23,367 nucleotides of DNA from Verrucomicrobiales bacterium (GCA_013003335.1 JABDJT010000070.1:1-23367); one strand, 5' to 3'; positions 13,390-21,890 are shown, counted from the stretch's first letter. Numbers and translations are program-made. Notes: generated by a model not told the origin, from the sequence alone.

Positions 13390-14616
13390 CTACTTCAGGT
13401 CCACCCGCACCCCGCCGTTCAAGATCGATTCACGGCCAGCCTCAACAACCTGCTCGTTGTAGCCGGAATTCGCCGGCGTGGCGTGAAATCCAGCGGCGTC
13501 GATTTCGGTGAGGACGGATTGGCGGGTAGCCAAATCTCCGGACCCGGCGACACGGCTGGCGGCTTCAACAAGCTGCTCGATCGCCCGGAATCCATATCCC
13601 ACGGGGCGCAGGCCGTCGCCACCATCGCTGCGCTCGATCATTTGGAAATAATCCGGGTTCACAAAGTGGTGGGCCGTGTCGCCGGGATCGGTGCCTGATT
13701 CGAGGTTGCAGTATTCGGCGCCGCGGATGTTGTCCTTGTGCTCAATGAATCCGCCGACACCGGTCGCGTCATCTTTCGTGTAGAGTTGCATGCCCTGGTC
13801 GTTTCCGGCGGACGCCTGGTTCGGGTAGGCAATTCCGTTCTGCACGTTCAAAACGGCACCGTTTTCCCAAATCACGCGGGCGTCGGTGTAGAGATAGCCG
13901 ATGTTGCCATTCGGAAAGGCATCTTCAATCCCGTGAACGGACACGGCGACCGGTTTCAGGCCGGTGATGAAGGCGACGAGATCGACGTAGTGGCAGCCGA
14001 TGTAGACGAAAAAATCGGTCTGGTCAGTGGTGCACCAATTCATGAAATTCGAGTCACGGTACCACCATTTTTCGTGCAGGCGGGCATGCCCGAGCTTGAA
14101 CTCGCCCATCTGCCCGGCCCGGTATTTTTTTCGCGCGATCCAGTTCTTGTCGTCGTAGCGCTTGTGATATTCCACACCGACAAACAGACCTTTGTCCCGC
14201 GCCAGCTTCTCGATTTCGAGGGCTTCGTCGTGTTTCAAAACGAGCGGCTTCACACAAATCACGTGGTGCCCGGCATTCAGCGTATCGACGATCACCTGGC
14301 GGTGATGCTGATCCGGGATCGCGATGTAGACGATCGATTGCTCCGGCAAATCGGCGAGGGCCTGCTTGTAAAGATCGGGCTGTGCGTCGTCGGAGGCGTC
14401 GGCTCCCGGCAACGGCGTGAAACTGTGTCCCGGAAATGCCGCCGCGAGATCCTTGTCATCCAGCAGCGGCAGGACGGTCGACTTCCGCCGCGCGCAGATC
14501 GTGATTTCCCCGATTTTCCCAAGACGCTGGAGTTGGTAGAGGGACGGCAACACCTGCAGCCGCGTGATCATTCCACCGCCGATGAGAAGGACGGGTTTGG
14601 GGTCCGTTTGCATCAT
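13390..14616 (-). CDS. Gfo/Idh/MocA-family oxidoreductase
   Basis: A 408-residue NAD(P)-dependent oxidoreductase of the Gfo/Idh/MocA family, acting on a sugar or inositol-like substrate. The N-terminal Rossmann domain opens with PVLLIGGGMITRLQVLPSL (GxGxx-type loop, here GGGM). The family motif normally EKP appears as CVKPLV, keeping the catalytic Lys. The second domain has EYHKRYDDKNW and IGCHYVDL, the latter supplying the His commonly found in the active site. No Tat signal is visible, unlike many PVC relatives, so it is probably cytoplasmic. The ATG at 14616 is preferred; an upstream TTG at 14625 adds three residues. It is divergent from the first PQQ-like propeller gene, with a small hairpin (ACGGGA-AAA-TCCCGT, 14625-14639) in the gap. 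The substrate is unknown. Confidence 0.9.
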   Translation of the reverse strand: MMQTDPKPVLLIGGGMITRLQVLPSLYQLQRLGKIGEITICARRKSTVLPLLDDKDLAAAFPGHSFTPLPGADASDDAQPDLYKQALADLPEQSIVYIAIPDQHHRQVIVDTLNAGHHVICVKPLVLKHDEALEIEKLARDKGLFVGVEYHKRYDDKNWIARKKYRAGQMGEFKLGHARLHEKWWYRDSNFMNWCTTDQTDFFVYIGCHYVDLVAFITGLKPVAVSVHGIEDAFPNGNIGYLYTDARVIWENGAVLNVQNGIAYPNQASAGNDQGMQLYTKDDATGVGGFIEHKDNIRGAEYCNLESGTDPGDTAHHFVNPDYFQMIERSDGGDGLRPVGYGFRAIEQLVEAASRVAGSGDLATRQSVLTEIDAAGFHATPANSGYNEQVVEAGRESILNGGVRVDLK

Positions 14617-14708
14617 GCGATTCAACGGGAAAATCCCGTCGGAGCAAAACGAAAAACTGAATCGATCACGGACTTGTCAGTTCCGCTCGTTTCCGCAAAC
14701 TTTCTCCC

Positions 14709-15956
14709 GTGAAAACAAAATCGATTCTCTTTTCTCTCGTCGCCAGCGCGGCGCTTTTCCCCACCCTGGCAATCGCCGAGCACTGGACGGAATTCCGCGG
14801 GGCCGGGCAGCAGGGCCACGCGCCTGCCGATGTCGAAGTCCCGCTCCGCTGGAGCGAATCCCAAAACATCGCCTGGAAAACGCCAATCGCCGGAAAGGCC
14901 TGGTCTTCACCGATCGTCGTCGGCTCCCGGGTGTTCGTAACGACGGCCGTTGAGGAAGACGGCCTCTCGCTCCGCGTGATCGCCGTCGATTTGGAATCCG
15001 GAAAACCGATCTGGGATACCGAGGTTCGGAAGAAACCGGACGCCGGCAGGATGCACAAGAAAAACAGCCACGCCTCGCCGACTCCGGTGTTCGAGGACGG
15101 AAAAATTTACGCGCATTTCGGGCATCACGGCACTTACTGCGTCGACGCGAAATCCGGCGACATCGTCTGGAAACAGGAATCGATCGAATACCCGCCGGTT
15201 CACGGCACGGGCGGATCGCCGATCGTGCTGGGCGACAAGCTGATTTTTTCCTGTGACGGAGCAAAAGATCCAATCGTCGTCGCACTCGACAAATCCACCG
15301 GAGACATCGATTGGAAAACAGATCGCGACGTGGAGGTTTCCCGGAAATTTTCTTTTTCCACCCCGCTCCCGATCGAAGTGGACGGCAAAACGCAGGTCGT
15401 CGTGCCCGGGTCCGGTGCCCTGATTTCCTATGATCCGGAAAACGGCAATGAAATCTGGCGCTGTCTTTGGGGCGAAGGCTATTCCGTCGTGCCGCGCCCG
15501 GTTTACAGCCACGGACTGGTCATCGGCTGTTCCGGATTCAACACCGCGAACATGATCGCCGTCGATCCGACCGGGACCGGTGACGTCACCGACAGCCACA
15601 AGAAATGGGAAATCAGCAAGCGAATCCCGAAAGAAAGCTCGCCGATTGTCGTGGGCGATTTGCTGTTTGTGAATGACGACAAGGGCATTCTCAGCTGCGT
15701 CGAAGTGAAAACCGGCGAAGTGAAATACGAGCAACGACTCGATGGACAGGGCGGCTATTCCGCCAGCCCGGTATACGCCGGCGGACATCTGTTCTTTCAC
15801 AACGGCGACGGCATTACGACCGTTGTGAAGCCAACTGATCGATTCGAGAAAGTCGCGGAAAACTCCATCGGCGAATACGGCCTGTCCTCCTTCGGCGTTG
15901 CTCCGGACGGGTTCTTGATCCGGACCGAGTCGAACCTGATTCGAGTGAAGAAGTAA
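14709..15956 (+). CDS. Exported PQQ-type beta-propeller protein (first of pair)
   Basis: A 415-residue exported protein built of PQQ-like/WD-type blades. The start is GTG, followed by a signal peptide (VKTKSILFSLVASAALFPTLAIA, cleavage about residue 23). The N-terminus has the HWTEFRGAGQQG segment common in PVC members of the family. Propeller blades repeat as 'sSPivvgs.vfv', 'v.alDl.sGk.iWd', for example AVDLESGKPIWDTEV, CVDAKSGDIVWKQES, ALDKSTGDIDWKTD, SYDPENGNEIWRCL and CVEVKTGEVKYEQRL, giving at least five clear blades. No cofactor-binding Cys pair or PQQ ligands were recognised, so it is probably a BamB-like or periplasmic binding protein rather than an alcohol dehydrogenase. It is followed after 35 bp by a second propeller gene, likely in one operon, and is divergent from the oxidoreductase. 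Confidence 0.88.
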   Translation: MKTKSILFSLVASAALFPTLAIAEHWTEFRGAGQQGHAPADVEVPLRWSESQNIAWKTPIAGKAWSSPIVVGSRVFVTTAVEEDGLSLRVIAVDLESGKPIWDTEVRKKPDAGRMHKKNSHASPTPVFEDGKIYAHFGHHGTYCVDAKSGDIVWKQESIEYPPVHGTGGSPIVLGDKLIFSCDGAKDPIVVALDKSTGDIDWKTDRDVEVSRKFSFSTPLPIEVDGKTQVVVPGSGALISYDPENGNEIWRCLWGEGYSVVPRPVYSHGLVIGCSGFNTANMIAVDPTGTGDVTDSHKKWEISKRIPKESSPIVVGDLLFVNDDKGILSCVEVKTGEVKYEQRLDGQGGYSASPVYAGGHLFFHNGDGITTVVKPTDRFEKVAENSIGEYGLSSFGVAPDGFLIRTESNLIRVKK

Positions 15957-15991
15957 CCGCCTCGACGCCTCCAATCTTCGCCCCTGCTTTC

Positions 15992-17209
15992 ATGAAACTC
16001 CCTTCCATTTTTTGCCTACTCATCCTCGCCCAGGCAATCACCTCCGCCAACGACTGGCCGGGTTGGCGCGGGCCGAACAACAACGGCGTGGCTGATCCGG
16101 ACCAGGATCCGCCGGTTGAACTGGGAAAACCAAAATGGCAGCGCGATATTCAGGGACGGGGCCACGGCTCGGTGATGGTGTGGAAAGATCGCGTCTGGGT
16201 ACAGGTCGCGGACAAAACGATTCAGCGTCAATCGCTTCTTTCCTTCGATCGCGACACCGGTCGGCCCAGCACATCGACTGGAATTCACACGGTCGGCTTC
16301 AACCAGAAGCTGAACAAGAAAGCGACCTGGGCCTCGAACACCCCGGCGACGGATGGCGAGCGGGTTTACGTGAATTTTCTCCACGGCAACACCGCCAAGA
16401 CCACCGCGCTCGACATGAGCGGTAACCAGGTTTGGCAGCGTGATCTTTGCGAATATAAGGTCCACCAGGGTTACGGCTCTTCGCCGATCATTTACAAAAA
16501 TCTCGTGATCGTTTCGGCCGATAACAAGCTCGGCGGCGTGGTTTGCGGACTGGACCGGAAAACGGGCGATGTGGTGTGGAAAGCAGACCGGGCGAAGGAG
16601 CCAAACTACCCGTCTCCTGTCGTGCTGAACGCTGCGGGGAAAGATCAGCTTTTCCTGACTGGAACCAACAAGGTGACCAGTTACGATCCGCTCACCGGAA
16701 AGGTGAACTGGGAAATCGACGGCGCCACCACCGAATGCGTTACCACGACCGTGACCGACGGCGAGCGAATTTACAGCAGCGGCGGGTATCCGAAAAATCA
16801 CGTCGCCGCGATCGAGGCAGACGGCTCGGGCAAAATCGCGTGGGAGACGAAAGATCGCGTTTACGTGCCGTCGATGCTGGTTAAAGACGGCCATCTCTAC
16901 GCAGTCATGGACAGCGGCGTGGCAATTTGCTGGGACGCCAAAACCGGCGCCGAAAAATGGAAAGCACGCCTCGGCGGGAATTTCAGCGGTTCACCCACGC
17001 TGGTCGGCGACAAAATTTACGCCGGAAACGAATCCGGAACGGTCTACGTGTTCTCCGCCCGCCCCGACAAGCTCGAGGTGCTGAGCGAACAAAAAATCGC
17101 CGACGAAATTTTCTCCAGCCCGTCAATCTGCGGTGGGCAGATCTTTCTCCGGGTAGCAAATTACCGGGGGGTAACGCGGAGCGAATCGATCGTCTGTTTT
17201 TCGAAGTAA
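15992..17209 (+). CDS. Exported PQQ-type beta-propeller protein (second of pair)
   Basis: A 405-residue paralogue-like neighbour of the previous gene. The signal peptide is MKLPSIFCLLILAQAITSA (about residues 1-19), followed by NDWPGWRGPNNNGVAD, the 'W..wRGp..nG' opening typical of PVC outer PQQ-propellers. Blades are seen at LLSFDRDTGRPS, ALDMSGNQVWQRDL, CGLDRKTGDVVWKAD, SYDPLTGKVNWEID, AIEADGSGKIAWETK, CWDAKTGAEKWKARL and VYVFSARPDKLEVL, suggesting a seven- or eight-bladed propeller. It ends SESIVCFSK, close to the usual family end. No catalytic site was recognised. It is separated from the first propeller gene by 35 bp and from the next gene by 68 bp. The pair may scaffold or bind a ligand in the periplasm; their tandem order suggests duplication, but the two are clearly diverged. 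Confidence 0.88.
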   Translation: MKLPSIFCLLILAQAITSANDWPGWRGPNNNGVADPDQDPPVELGKPKWQRDIQGRGHGSVMVWKDRVWVQVADKTIQRQSLLSFDRDTGRPSTSTGIHTVGFNQKLNKKATWASNTPATDGERVYVNFLHGNTAKTTALDMSGNQVWQRDLCEYKVHQGYGSSPIIYKNLVIVSADNKLGGVVCGLDRKTGDVVWKADRAKEPNYPSPVVLNAAGKDQLFLTGTNKVTSYDPLTGKVNWEIDGATTECVTTTVTDGERIYSSGGYPKNHVAAIEADGSGKIAWETKDRVYVPSMLVKDGHLYAVMDSGVAICWDAKTGAEKWKARLGGNFSGSPTLVGDKIYAGNESGTVYVFSARPDKLEVLSEQKIADEIFSSPSICGGQIFLRVANYRGVTRSESIVCFSK

Positions 17210-17277
17210 CGCGCTGATTGTAAAGAATTTGTCAGCTCCTTGAATCGTGGGGGTTTCAGGCGCATGTTTGAGGCGTC

Positions 17278-17784
17278 ATGAAAAAGGGTCTGATCATCAC
17301 CACGAGCGTTTTCCTGATGGCCTCGCTGGCCATTTTCCTTCCCGGATTTGTTCATGGAAACGCGCCGGTCGGCGAACTGCGGCCATTGCCGGACGGAAAA
17401 TTCGAGATTGTGAATCTCGGTCCGGGGCCACTGTATTTCACCGGCTATTCCACCAGCGATGCCATCATGTCCGCCCGATTCGCCCCCGGCGTGGGCAAAA
17501 CGCTCCCCGGAGTGGGGATTTGCGGGACGGGACTGGACTCCCGGGAAATCAAGCTTGGAGGTTCAGCCGTCGTGATGGCCTACATTACGCCCGAGGCGTT
17601 CTCCGGTGATCCGGTCATCGTTTCCTGCCACGTCCACGGACGGCTGAGCGGCTGGAACCAATTCACCACCTGGATTGCACGGAAAGTTCCGGCCACGAAA
17701 ACCTGGTTCCCGCCAAAATACGCTCCGACTGCGAACCTGGAGACGAAGCCTTTCGTGCCCTCCAAGCCGGTCGCTGCGAAGTGA
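17278..17784 (+). CDS. Small exported protein of unknown function
   Basis: A 168-residue protein that I do not recognise. It begins with a basic and hydrophobic segment (MKKGLIITTSVFLMASLAIFLPGFVHG), a signal peptide or an N-terminal anchor. The mature part is beta-rich: GKFEIVNLGPGPLYFTGYSTSDAIMS, GICGTGLDSREIKLGGSAVVMAY and VIVSCHVHGRLSGW. The phrase 'eivNlGpgplyf.GYs...p' recalls extracellular beta-sandwich proteins in PVC genomes. Two cysteines (in GICGTG and SCHVHG) could form a disulfide. It ends in a Lys/Pro-rich tail. It follows the propeller pair in the same direction with a 68-bp gap, so a shared transcript is possible. It converges with the LamG-like gene, with 13 bp between stops. 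Confidence 0.72.
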   Translation: MKKGLIITTSVFLMASLAIFLPGFVHGNAPVGELRPLPDGKFEIVNLGPGPLYFTGYSTSDAIMSARFAPGVGKTLPGVGICGTGLDSREIKLGGSAVVMAYITPEAFSGDPVIVSCHVHGRLSGWNQFTTWIARKVPATKTWFPPKYAPTANLETKPFVPSKPVAAK

Positions 17785-17797
17785 AACGATCCGGATC

Positions 17798-18484
17798 CTA
17801 CTCCTCGATCTTGCGGGCCTCGAGATCGTCGAAATAGATTGGCAGCCCGGCGTAGGGAGTTGCGAGCAGGCTGACTTTTCCGGACAACCGGTCGATGTCC
17901 GTCGCGATGTATTCGAGCTGGTTGTCCTTCGGCTCGTCGTCGCTTTCGGCCCAGATCTTGGCGGAAACCGTCCACGCATCCGCCGCGGGAACGACCGTCA
18001 GCTTCAGAAAATGCCATTCGCCCGGTCTCCATTCAAATTCGGTCGACTGGACAATGTCGTCGCCACGCTTCAGTTCAACCTGCTTGCGCAGCGGCACGAC
18101 GCGGAAATGGAAGCCGTTTCCGCCGTGCAATCCGATCCCGAATCGCGGGGCATTGCGGCGTTTCCGGTCGGCTTTGACGCGAACGATCGCGGTGGCTCCC
18201 TCGTCGCGGACGGATTTCCCCATCTGCACGCTGGCTTCCACCAGCGGGTTCGGGGAAAGCTGAACGACCTTGCTTCCGTCCTCCTCTGCAATGTCCCATT
18301 CGCCTTCCAGCGCGAGCCAGTCGGATGGCAGATCGGCGCCCTCCAGCTCATCGAAATTATCTTTGAACAACTCGTTCGGGTCCACTTCCTTTTCCTTTTC
18401 GCCGTCTTTTTCCTTGTCCTGCGCGGGCAAAGGCAAAGTCGCAACGGCGATCACAAGGCACAGGCCGATTTGGAAAATTTTCAT
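17798..18484 (-). CDS. Exported LamG/DUF1080-like beta-sandwich protein
   Basis: A 228-residue exported protein with a concanavalin-like beta-sandwich of the kind seen in LamG and DUF1080 (3-keto-disaccharide hydrolase-like) proteins. From the ATG at 18484 the signal peptide is MKIFQIGLCLVIAVATLPLPAQ; a highly charged linker (DKEKDGEKEKEVDP) follows. The domain runs about residues 40-228: FKDNFDELEGADLPSDWLALEGEWDI at the start, a strand pattern with RFGIGLHGGNGFHFRV, the diagnostic WRPGEWHFLKLTVV, and the end YAGLPIYFDDLEARKIEE, where 'v.fDdl.v' is the usual last strand. Catalytic acids were not identified, so a carbohydrate-binding role is more likely than hydrolysis. It is divergent from the glycosyltransferase pair. 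An upstream in-frame ATG (18499) would add five residues. Confidence 0.8.
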   Translation of the reverse strand: MKIFQIGLCLVIAVATLPLPAQDKEKDGEKEKEVDPNELFKDNFDELEGADLPSDWLALEGEWDIAEEDGSKVVQLSPNPLVEASVQMGKSVRDEGATAIVRVKADRKRRNAPRFGIGLHGGNGFHFRVVPLRKQVELKRGDDIVQSTEFEWRPGEWHFLKLTVVPAADAWTVSAKIWAESDDEPKDNQLEYIATDIDRLSGKVSLLATPYAGLPIYFDDLEARKIEE

Positions 18485-18558
18485 GCGGAAAACTGGCACA
18501 AACCGGCGCGGGTGACAATCGCTTCAACGTTGGAGTTTCTTCCCTCTCCTTCGCGAAA

Positions 18559-18603
18559 ACGAACCAACCCTGTTGACTCGCCAATCAAACCCTGTTCATT
18601 CGC
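18559..18603 (+). repeat. 45-bp palindromic element, copy F, variant left arm
   Basis: Left arm ACGAACCAACCCTGT, centre TGACTCGCCAATCAA, right arm ACCCTGTTCATTCGC. The left arm differs from consensus only at three adjacent bases, which turns its inner end into a right-arm-like sequence, so ACCCTGTT...TCGC occurs twice, 22 bases apart (18567-18581 and 18589-18603). The arms pair at only 9 of 15 positions. It lies in a divergent gap and ends two bases before the GTG start of the first glycosyltransferase. Confidence 0.8.
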
Positions 18604-18605
18604 TC

Positions 18606-19778
18606 GTGGCCCGAAAACCGATTGTCGCCAGTTATTGCACCACTTTCCTGAAACCGGAGATGCGTCACATCTACCGGCAGGTGAGCGGATTGCGCCGGTT
18701 TAACACGTTCGTCGTGACGAAGGAACGGCAGAACGAGGAGCAATTCCCGTTTCCCGATGTCGAGCTGCACCGGAACGTGAGATCGAATTTTCTCCGCCGC
18801 TTTTGGCTGAAATACATCCGCCGGGAACCGCCGATCGTGTATCGCGGGGAATACGGAGTGCTTGCGAAAATTCTCGATCGGAAGCGCAAGTGCGACCTGC
18901 TGCACATCTACTTCGGCCACACGGGCGTTCATTTGCTTCCGTTTATCCAGCGCTGGGGTAACCCGACGGTGGTGTCCTTTCACGGAATGGACGTGCAGAC
19001 CCGCGAGAACCAGCCGGGATACGTCGACCGGTTGCGGGAGCTTTTGCAATCCGCCACGCTGGTGATGGCCCGTTCGGATTCGCTGCTCGAACGATTGCGG
19101 GAGCTGGGTTGTCCGGAGGAAAAAATCCGCATGAACCGGACCTCGATTCCGACGGAGGATTTTCCGTTTATTCAACGGGAAGCACCGGCTGATGGAACGG
19201 CCTGGCATCTCGTGCAGGCCTGTCGCCTGATCGAAAAGAAGGGACTGGATAACACGCTGAATGTATTTTCCCGGTTCCTGGAGGATTGCCCGACCGCAAA
19301 ACTGACCATCGCCGGCAGTGGTCCGCTGGAGGATACGGTTCGGGCGCAGGCGGAGCAGCTCGGAATTTCAGACAAGGTGGAACTGGCGGGTTTCCTTCGC
19401 TCCGCGGAGTTGAAAGCGCTCTACAACAGCGCCCATGTTTTCATCCACCCGAGCCGGATGACCGGGGATCAGAACCAGGAAGGCGTGCCGAATTCCATGC
19501 TGGAGGCGATGTCGACCGGGCTGCCGGTCGTTTCCACGAAGCACGGCGGGATTCCCGAGGCGGTGATCGATGGAAAAACGGGGCTGCTTTGCGCTGAAAA
19601 CGACGAGGATGCGCTGCTCAACAACCTGCGGGCGATTTTGAACCGGCAGGAAGTCTGGCGGCAGATGAGCGAAGACGCTGCAGCCAGCATTCGGGAGACC
19701 TTTGATTCGCGAAAAGGGATCGAGAATCTCGAAGACATTTACCTCGAAGCGATGGCAAAGTGGTCGGTGAAACGCTGA
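18606..19778 (+). CDS. GT4-family glycosyltransferase (first of tandem pair)
   Basis: A 390-residue GT-B-fold, retaining glycosyltransferase of family 4, probably making a cell-surface polysaccharide or glycolipid from a nucleotide-sugar at the cytoplasmic membrane face. The frame opens upstream at 18573 (TTG/ATG-type start), but GTG 18606 aligns exactly with the start of its paralogue (ARKPIVASYC versus GKPLVISLC). The N-terminal domain contains VVSFHGMDV, the acceptor-side loop. The C-terminal domain has the nucleotide-sugar site: VQACRLIEKKGLDNTL, LTIAGSGPLED, and the GT4 signature NQEGVPNSMLEAMSTGLPVV then THGGIPEAV-like KHGGIPEAVIDG, with the paired Glu of EGVPN...EAM. It is followed after 4 bp by a second homologous gene. 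Palindrome copy F directly precedes the start and replaces any Shine-Dalgarno. Confidence 0.9.
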   Translation: MARKPIVASYCTTFLKPEMRHIYRQVSGLRRFNTFVVTKERQNEEQFPFPDVELHRNVRSNFLRRFWLKYIRREPPIVYRGEYGVLAKILDRKRKCDLLHIYFGHTGVHLLPFIQRWGNPTVVSFHGMDVQTRENQPGYVDRLRELLQSATLVMARSDSLLERLRELGCPEEKIRMNRTSIPTEDFPFIQREAPADGTAWHLVQACRLIEKKGLDNTLNVFSRFLEDCPTAKLTIAGSGPLEDTVRAQAEQLGISDKVELAGFLRSAELKALYNSAHVFIHPSRMTGDQNQEGVPNSMLEAMSTGLPVVSTKHGGIPEAVIDGKTGLLCAENDEDALLNNLRAILNRQEVWRQMSEDAAASIRETFDSRKGIENLEDIYLEAMAKWSVKR

Positions 19779-19782
19779 AGAA

Positions 19783-21027
19783 ATGAGTGAAACGGATTCA
19801 GCCGGGAAGCCGTTGGTGATTTCCCTCTGCGGTACCTATTTGAAAAAGGAGATGCAGTCGCTTTACCGGCAGATTGCGAACCTGCGCAATCACCGGACGA
19901 AGGTTTACGCCGAGCGACTTGAGAACCTGGAAGATTTTCCACTCGAACACGCCGAAATCGTTCATATGGAGAAGCGGGAGCGCCCGCGACACCGGGGAAA
20001 TTTCCTGCTGCGATTCTGGTTCAAGCACGTCATCAAGAAGTGGCCGCCTCCGATCCATATCGGGATGGAAGGCCGCGAAACGGAATATTATCACCCCTAC
20101 GACCTCGTCGATCGGCTGGCGGAGGATGAGCCGGCCCTCGTTCACGTGTATTACGGTCACAAAGCGGTGAAATATCGCCGCATGCTGCAGGACGCCGGCG
20201 TTCCGTGGCTCGTTTCGTTTCACGGGGTGGACGTCGTGAAATTTCTCGATCAACCGGGTTACCGCGAGGGCCTGACCCGCGTTTTTGCCGAAGCGCAGCT
20301 CGTGCTGGCCCGATCGGAATCGCTGCTCGACCGGTTGCGGGATCTCGGTTGCCCGGAGGAAAAACTGCGGTTGAACCGCACTCCCGTTCCGCTGGACGCG
20401 ATCGAATTTGGCCTCCGCCATCCGCCCGAAGACGGGAAATGGCGGCTCTTCCAGGCCTGCCGGTTGATTCCCAAGAAGGGCCTGTTCACCACCCTGAAAG
20501 CTTTGCCGAAAGTCGTGGATCGCTGGCCGGACTTGAAATTCGTGCTGGCCGGAACGGGGCCGGATGAGGAACGGTTCCGCGAGGCCGTAGCGGATGCCGG
20601 ACTGGAGAACAACGTCGAATTACTTGGCTGGGTCGATCAGGACCGATTGCGGGCGGAATTTGCCCGGGCCCACGCGTTTCTTCATCCCAGCGAGCTGACC
20701 GAAACGGAGGATCAGGAAGGTGTGCCCAACGCCATGGTGGAAGCAATGGCGGCCGGCCTGCCGATCCTCGCAACCACGCACGGCGGCATTCCCGAGGCGG
20801 TGGAGCACGATCAGGACGGATTTCTCGTGCCGGAAAAGGATCACGAAGCGTTGGCAGACGCGATTTTAAAGCTGCTCGATTCGCCCGACACGCTGGCCCG
20901 GTTTTCACAGCAGGCGCACGACTCCGTGACGGAGAAATTCGGTTTTGAGCAGCAAATTGGCGCGCTGGAGGCGTGCTACGCGGAAGCGATCGAGAGCGGC
21001 CGCGAATCACTCGTAAACGCGGAATAG
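19783..21027 (+). CDS. GT4-family glycosyltransferase (second of tandem pair)
   Basis: A 414-residue GT4 glycosyltransferase, paralogous to the gene just upstream along its whole length. Shared landmarks include KPLVISLCGTYLKKEMQSLYRQ, LVSFHGVDVVKFLDQPGY, LARSESLLDRLRDLGCPEEK, FQACRLIPKKGLFTTL, FVLAGTGPDEE and the signature QEGVPNAMVEAMAAGLPIL with THGGIPEAV. It is about 24 residues longer, mainly from an insert at about 88-115 (HIGMEGRETEYYHPYDLVDRL). The ATG at 19783 lies 4 bp after the first gene's stop, behind a GAAGAA purine run, so the two are translationally linked. Two enzymes of similar ancestry in series suggest successive sugars in one oligosaccharide. No Wzx/Wzy, no other biosynthetic gene and no sugar-nucleotide enzyme is in view. 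Its 3' end overlaps the convergent dehydrogenase gene by 21 bp. Confidence 0.9.
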   Translation: MSETDSAGKPLVISLCGTYLKKEMQSLYRQIANLRNHRTKVYAERLENLEDFPLEHAEIVHMEKRERPRHRGNFLLRFWFKHVIKKWPPPIHIGMEGRETEYYHPYDLVDRLAEDEPALVHVYYGHKAVKYRRMLQDAGVPWLVSFHGVDVVKFLDQPGYREGLTRVFAEAQLVLARSESLLDRLRDLGCPEEKLRLNRTPVPLDAIEFGLRHPPEDGKWRLFQACRLIPKKGLFTTLKALPKVVDRWPDLKFVLAGTGPDEERFREAVADAGLENNVELLGWVDQDRLRAEFARAHAFLHPSELTETEDQEGVPNAMVEAMAAGLPILATTHGGIPEAVEHDQDGFLVPEKDHEALADAILKLLDSPDTLARFSQQAHDSVTEKFGFEQQIGALEACYAEAIESGRESLVNAE

Positions 21028-21885
21028 CCCCGAGTGATCGAGGTCCCCGTTCCCGTCTTCCACGACAAATTTTTCCCACATCGCGCGGCAGTTCTGGAGG
21101 GTCGGGGATTCCAGCCCGATTGATTCTGCCAATTCACAAATCAGGCGGACATCTTTCAACTGCCAGGTGGAACGGCCGCCCGGCTCGAAATTCCGCCGCA
21201 CCATCCGATCGCCGTGGAGATCGAGAATCCGGCTATCGGCGAAGCCTCCGCGCAGCGCTTCCCTCACCTTCCCCGAGTCAACGCCGGCGAGCTCGGCCAG
21301 CCGCAGAGCCTGCGCCACCGCGTCGATCGTCTGGGCCACTATCAACTGGTTCGCCAGCTTCGTGACCTGCCCCGATCCGGGCGGACCGAGATGCGTCACT
21401 TTTTCTCCGACCACCTCGAGGATCGGCTTTGCCCGGGAAAAATTGGCGTCTGTTCCACCGGCCATAATCGTCAAGTTCGCTGCCTCGGCACCGACCTGTC
21501 CGCCGGAAACCGGCGCGTCCACCCAGTTCCCGCCGACGCGTTCCGCGAATTGCTTCGTGGCCGGAACGCCAGTCGTCCCGAAATCGATGATCAACGCATC
21601 TTCGTGCAGCTTCTCCGAAAGACCGCCCTTTCCAAACACAACGCTCTCGACGACTTCGGTCACGGTCAGGTTCACGCAAATTACTCCGTCGGCGATTTCT
21701 TCGGCCAGCGCCGGCAGCGAATCGGCCCGCTTCAATCCGTCCGCCACCGCGGTTTCGGCCGGACCTTCGCTGCGATTCCAAACCGTCACCTCCGCGCCCG
21801 CCGCGTGCAAATGCCGCGCCATCGGTGCCCCCATGTTTCCGAGGCCGACGAATCCGATCTTGTGTCCGGTCAAAGCTGTGGTCAT
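21007..21885 (-). CDS. Beta-hydroxyacid dehydrogenase (LtnD/GarR/HIBADH-like)
   Basis: A 292-residue NAD(P)-dependent dehydrogenase of the 3-hydroxyisobutyrate/tartronate-semialdehyde/L-threonate family. Motifs in order: GFVGLGNMGAPMARHLHAAGAEVTVWNRS (Rossmann loop plus residues for cofactor choice), DAPVSGGQVGAEAANLTIMAGG (substrate loop, family 'DAPVSGG..gA..g.Lt.mvgG'), and GPPGSGQVTKLANQLIV, whose Lys is the catalytic residue (family 'G..G.G...K..nN'); here the usual second Asn is Gln. The NRS after the second strand fits NADP(H) preference, as Arg near that point often does. The start is ATG 21885; the open frame runs much further upstream but crosses the divergent SDR gene. It is 34 bp from the divergent DenD-like gene, suggesting shared regulation. 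Substrate assignment beyond the family is inference. Confidence 0.9.
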   Translation of the reverse strand: MTTALTGHKIGFVGLGNMGAPMARHLHAAGAEVTVWNRSEGPAETAVADGLKRADSLPALAEEIADGVICVNLTVTEVVESVVFGKGGLSEKLHEDALIIDFGTTGVPATKQFAERVGGNWVDAPVSGGQVGAEAANLTIMAGGTDANFSRAKPILEVVGEKVTHLGPPGSGQVTKLANQLIVAQTIDAVAQALRLAELAGVDSGKVREALRGGFADSRILDLHGDRMVRRNFEPGGRSTWQLKDVRLICELAESIGLESPTLQNCRAMWEKFVVEDGNGDLDHSGLFRVYE

Positions 21886-21890
21886 CTTCG

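Noticed and set aside
13365..13400. ACCTGAA / TTCAGGT inverted repeat across the GDPD and oxidoreductase ends
   Set aside because: A seven-base stem with a loop of about 22 bases is too weak to call a terminator.
14907..15974. A 355-codon open frame opposite the first propeller gene, and similar ones opposite the DUF1501 and second propeller genes
   Set aside because: They are shadows of well-supported genes and have no recognisable domains.
16661..16705. GGAACCAACAAGGT in the second propeller gene, resembling a palindrome left arm
   Set aside because: It encodes GTNKVTSYDPLTGKV, a normal propeller blade motif, and no right arm lies 30 bases downstream. Coincidental similarity.
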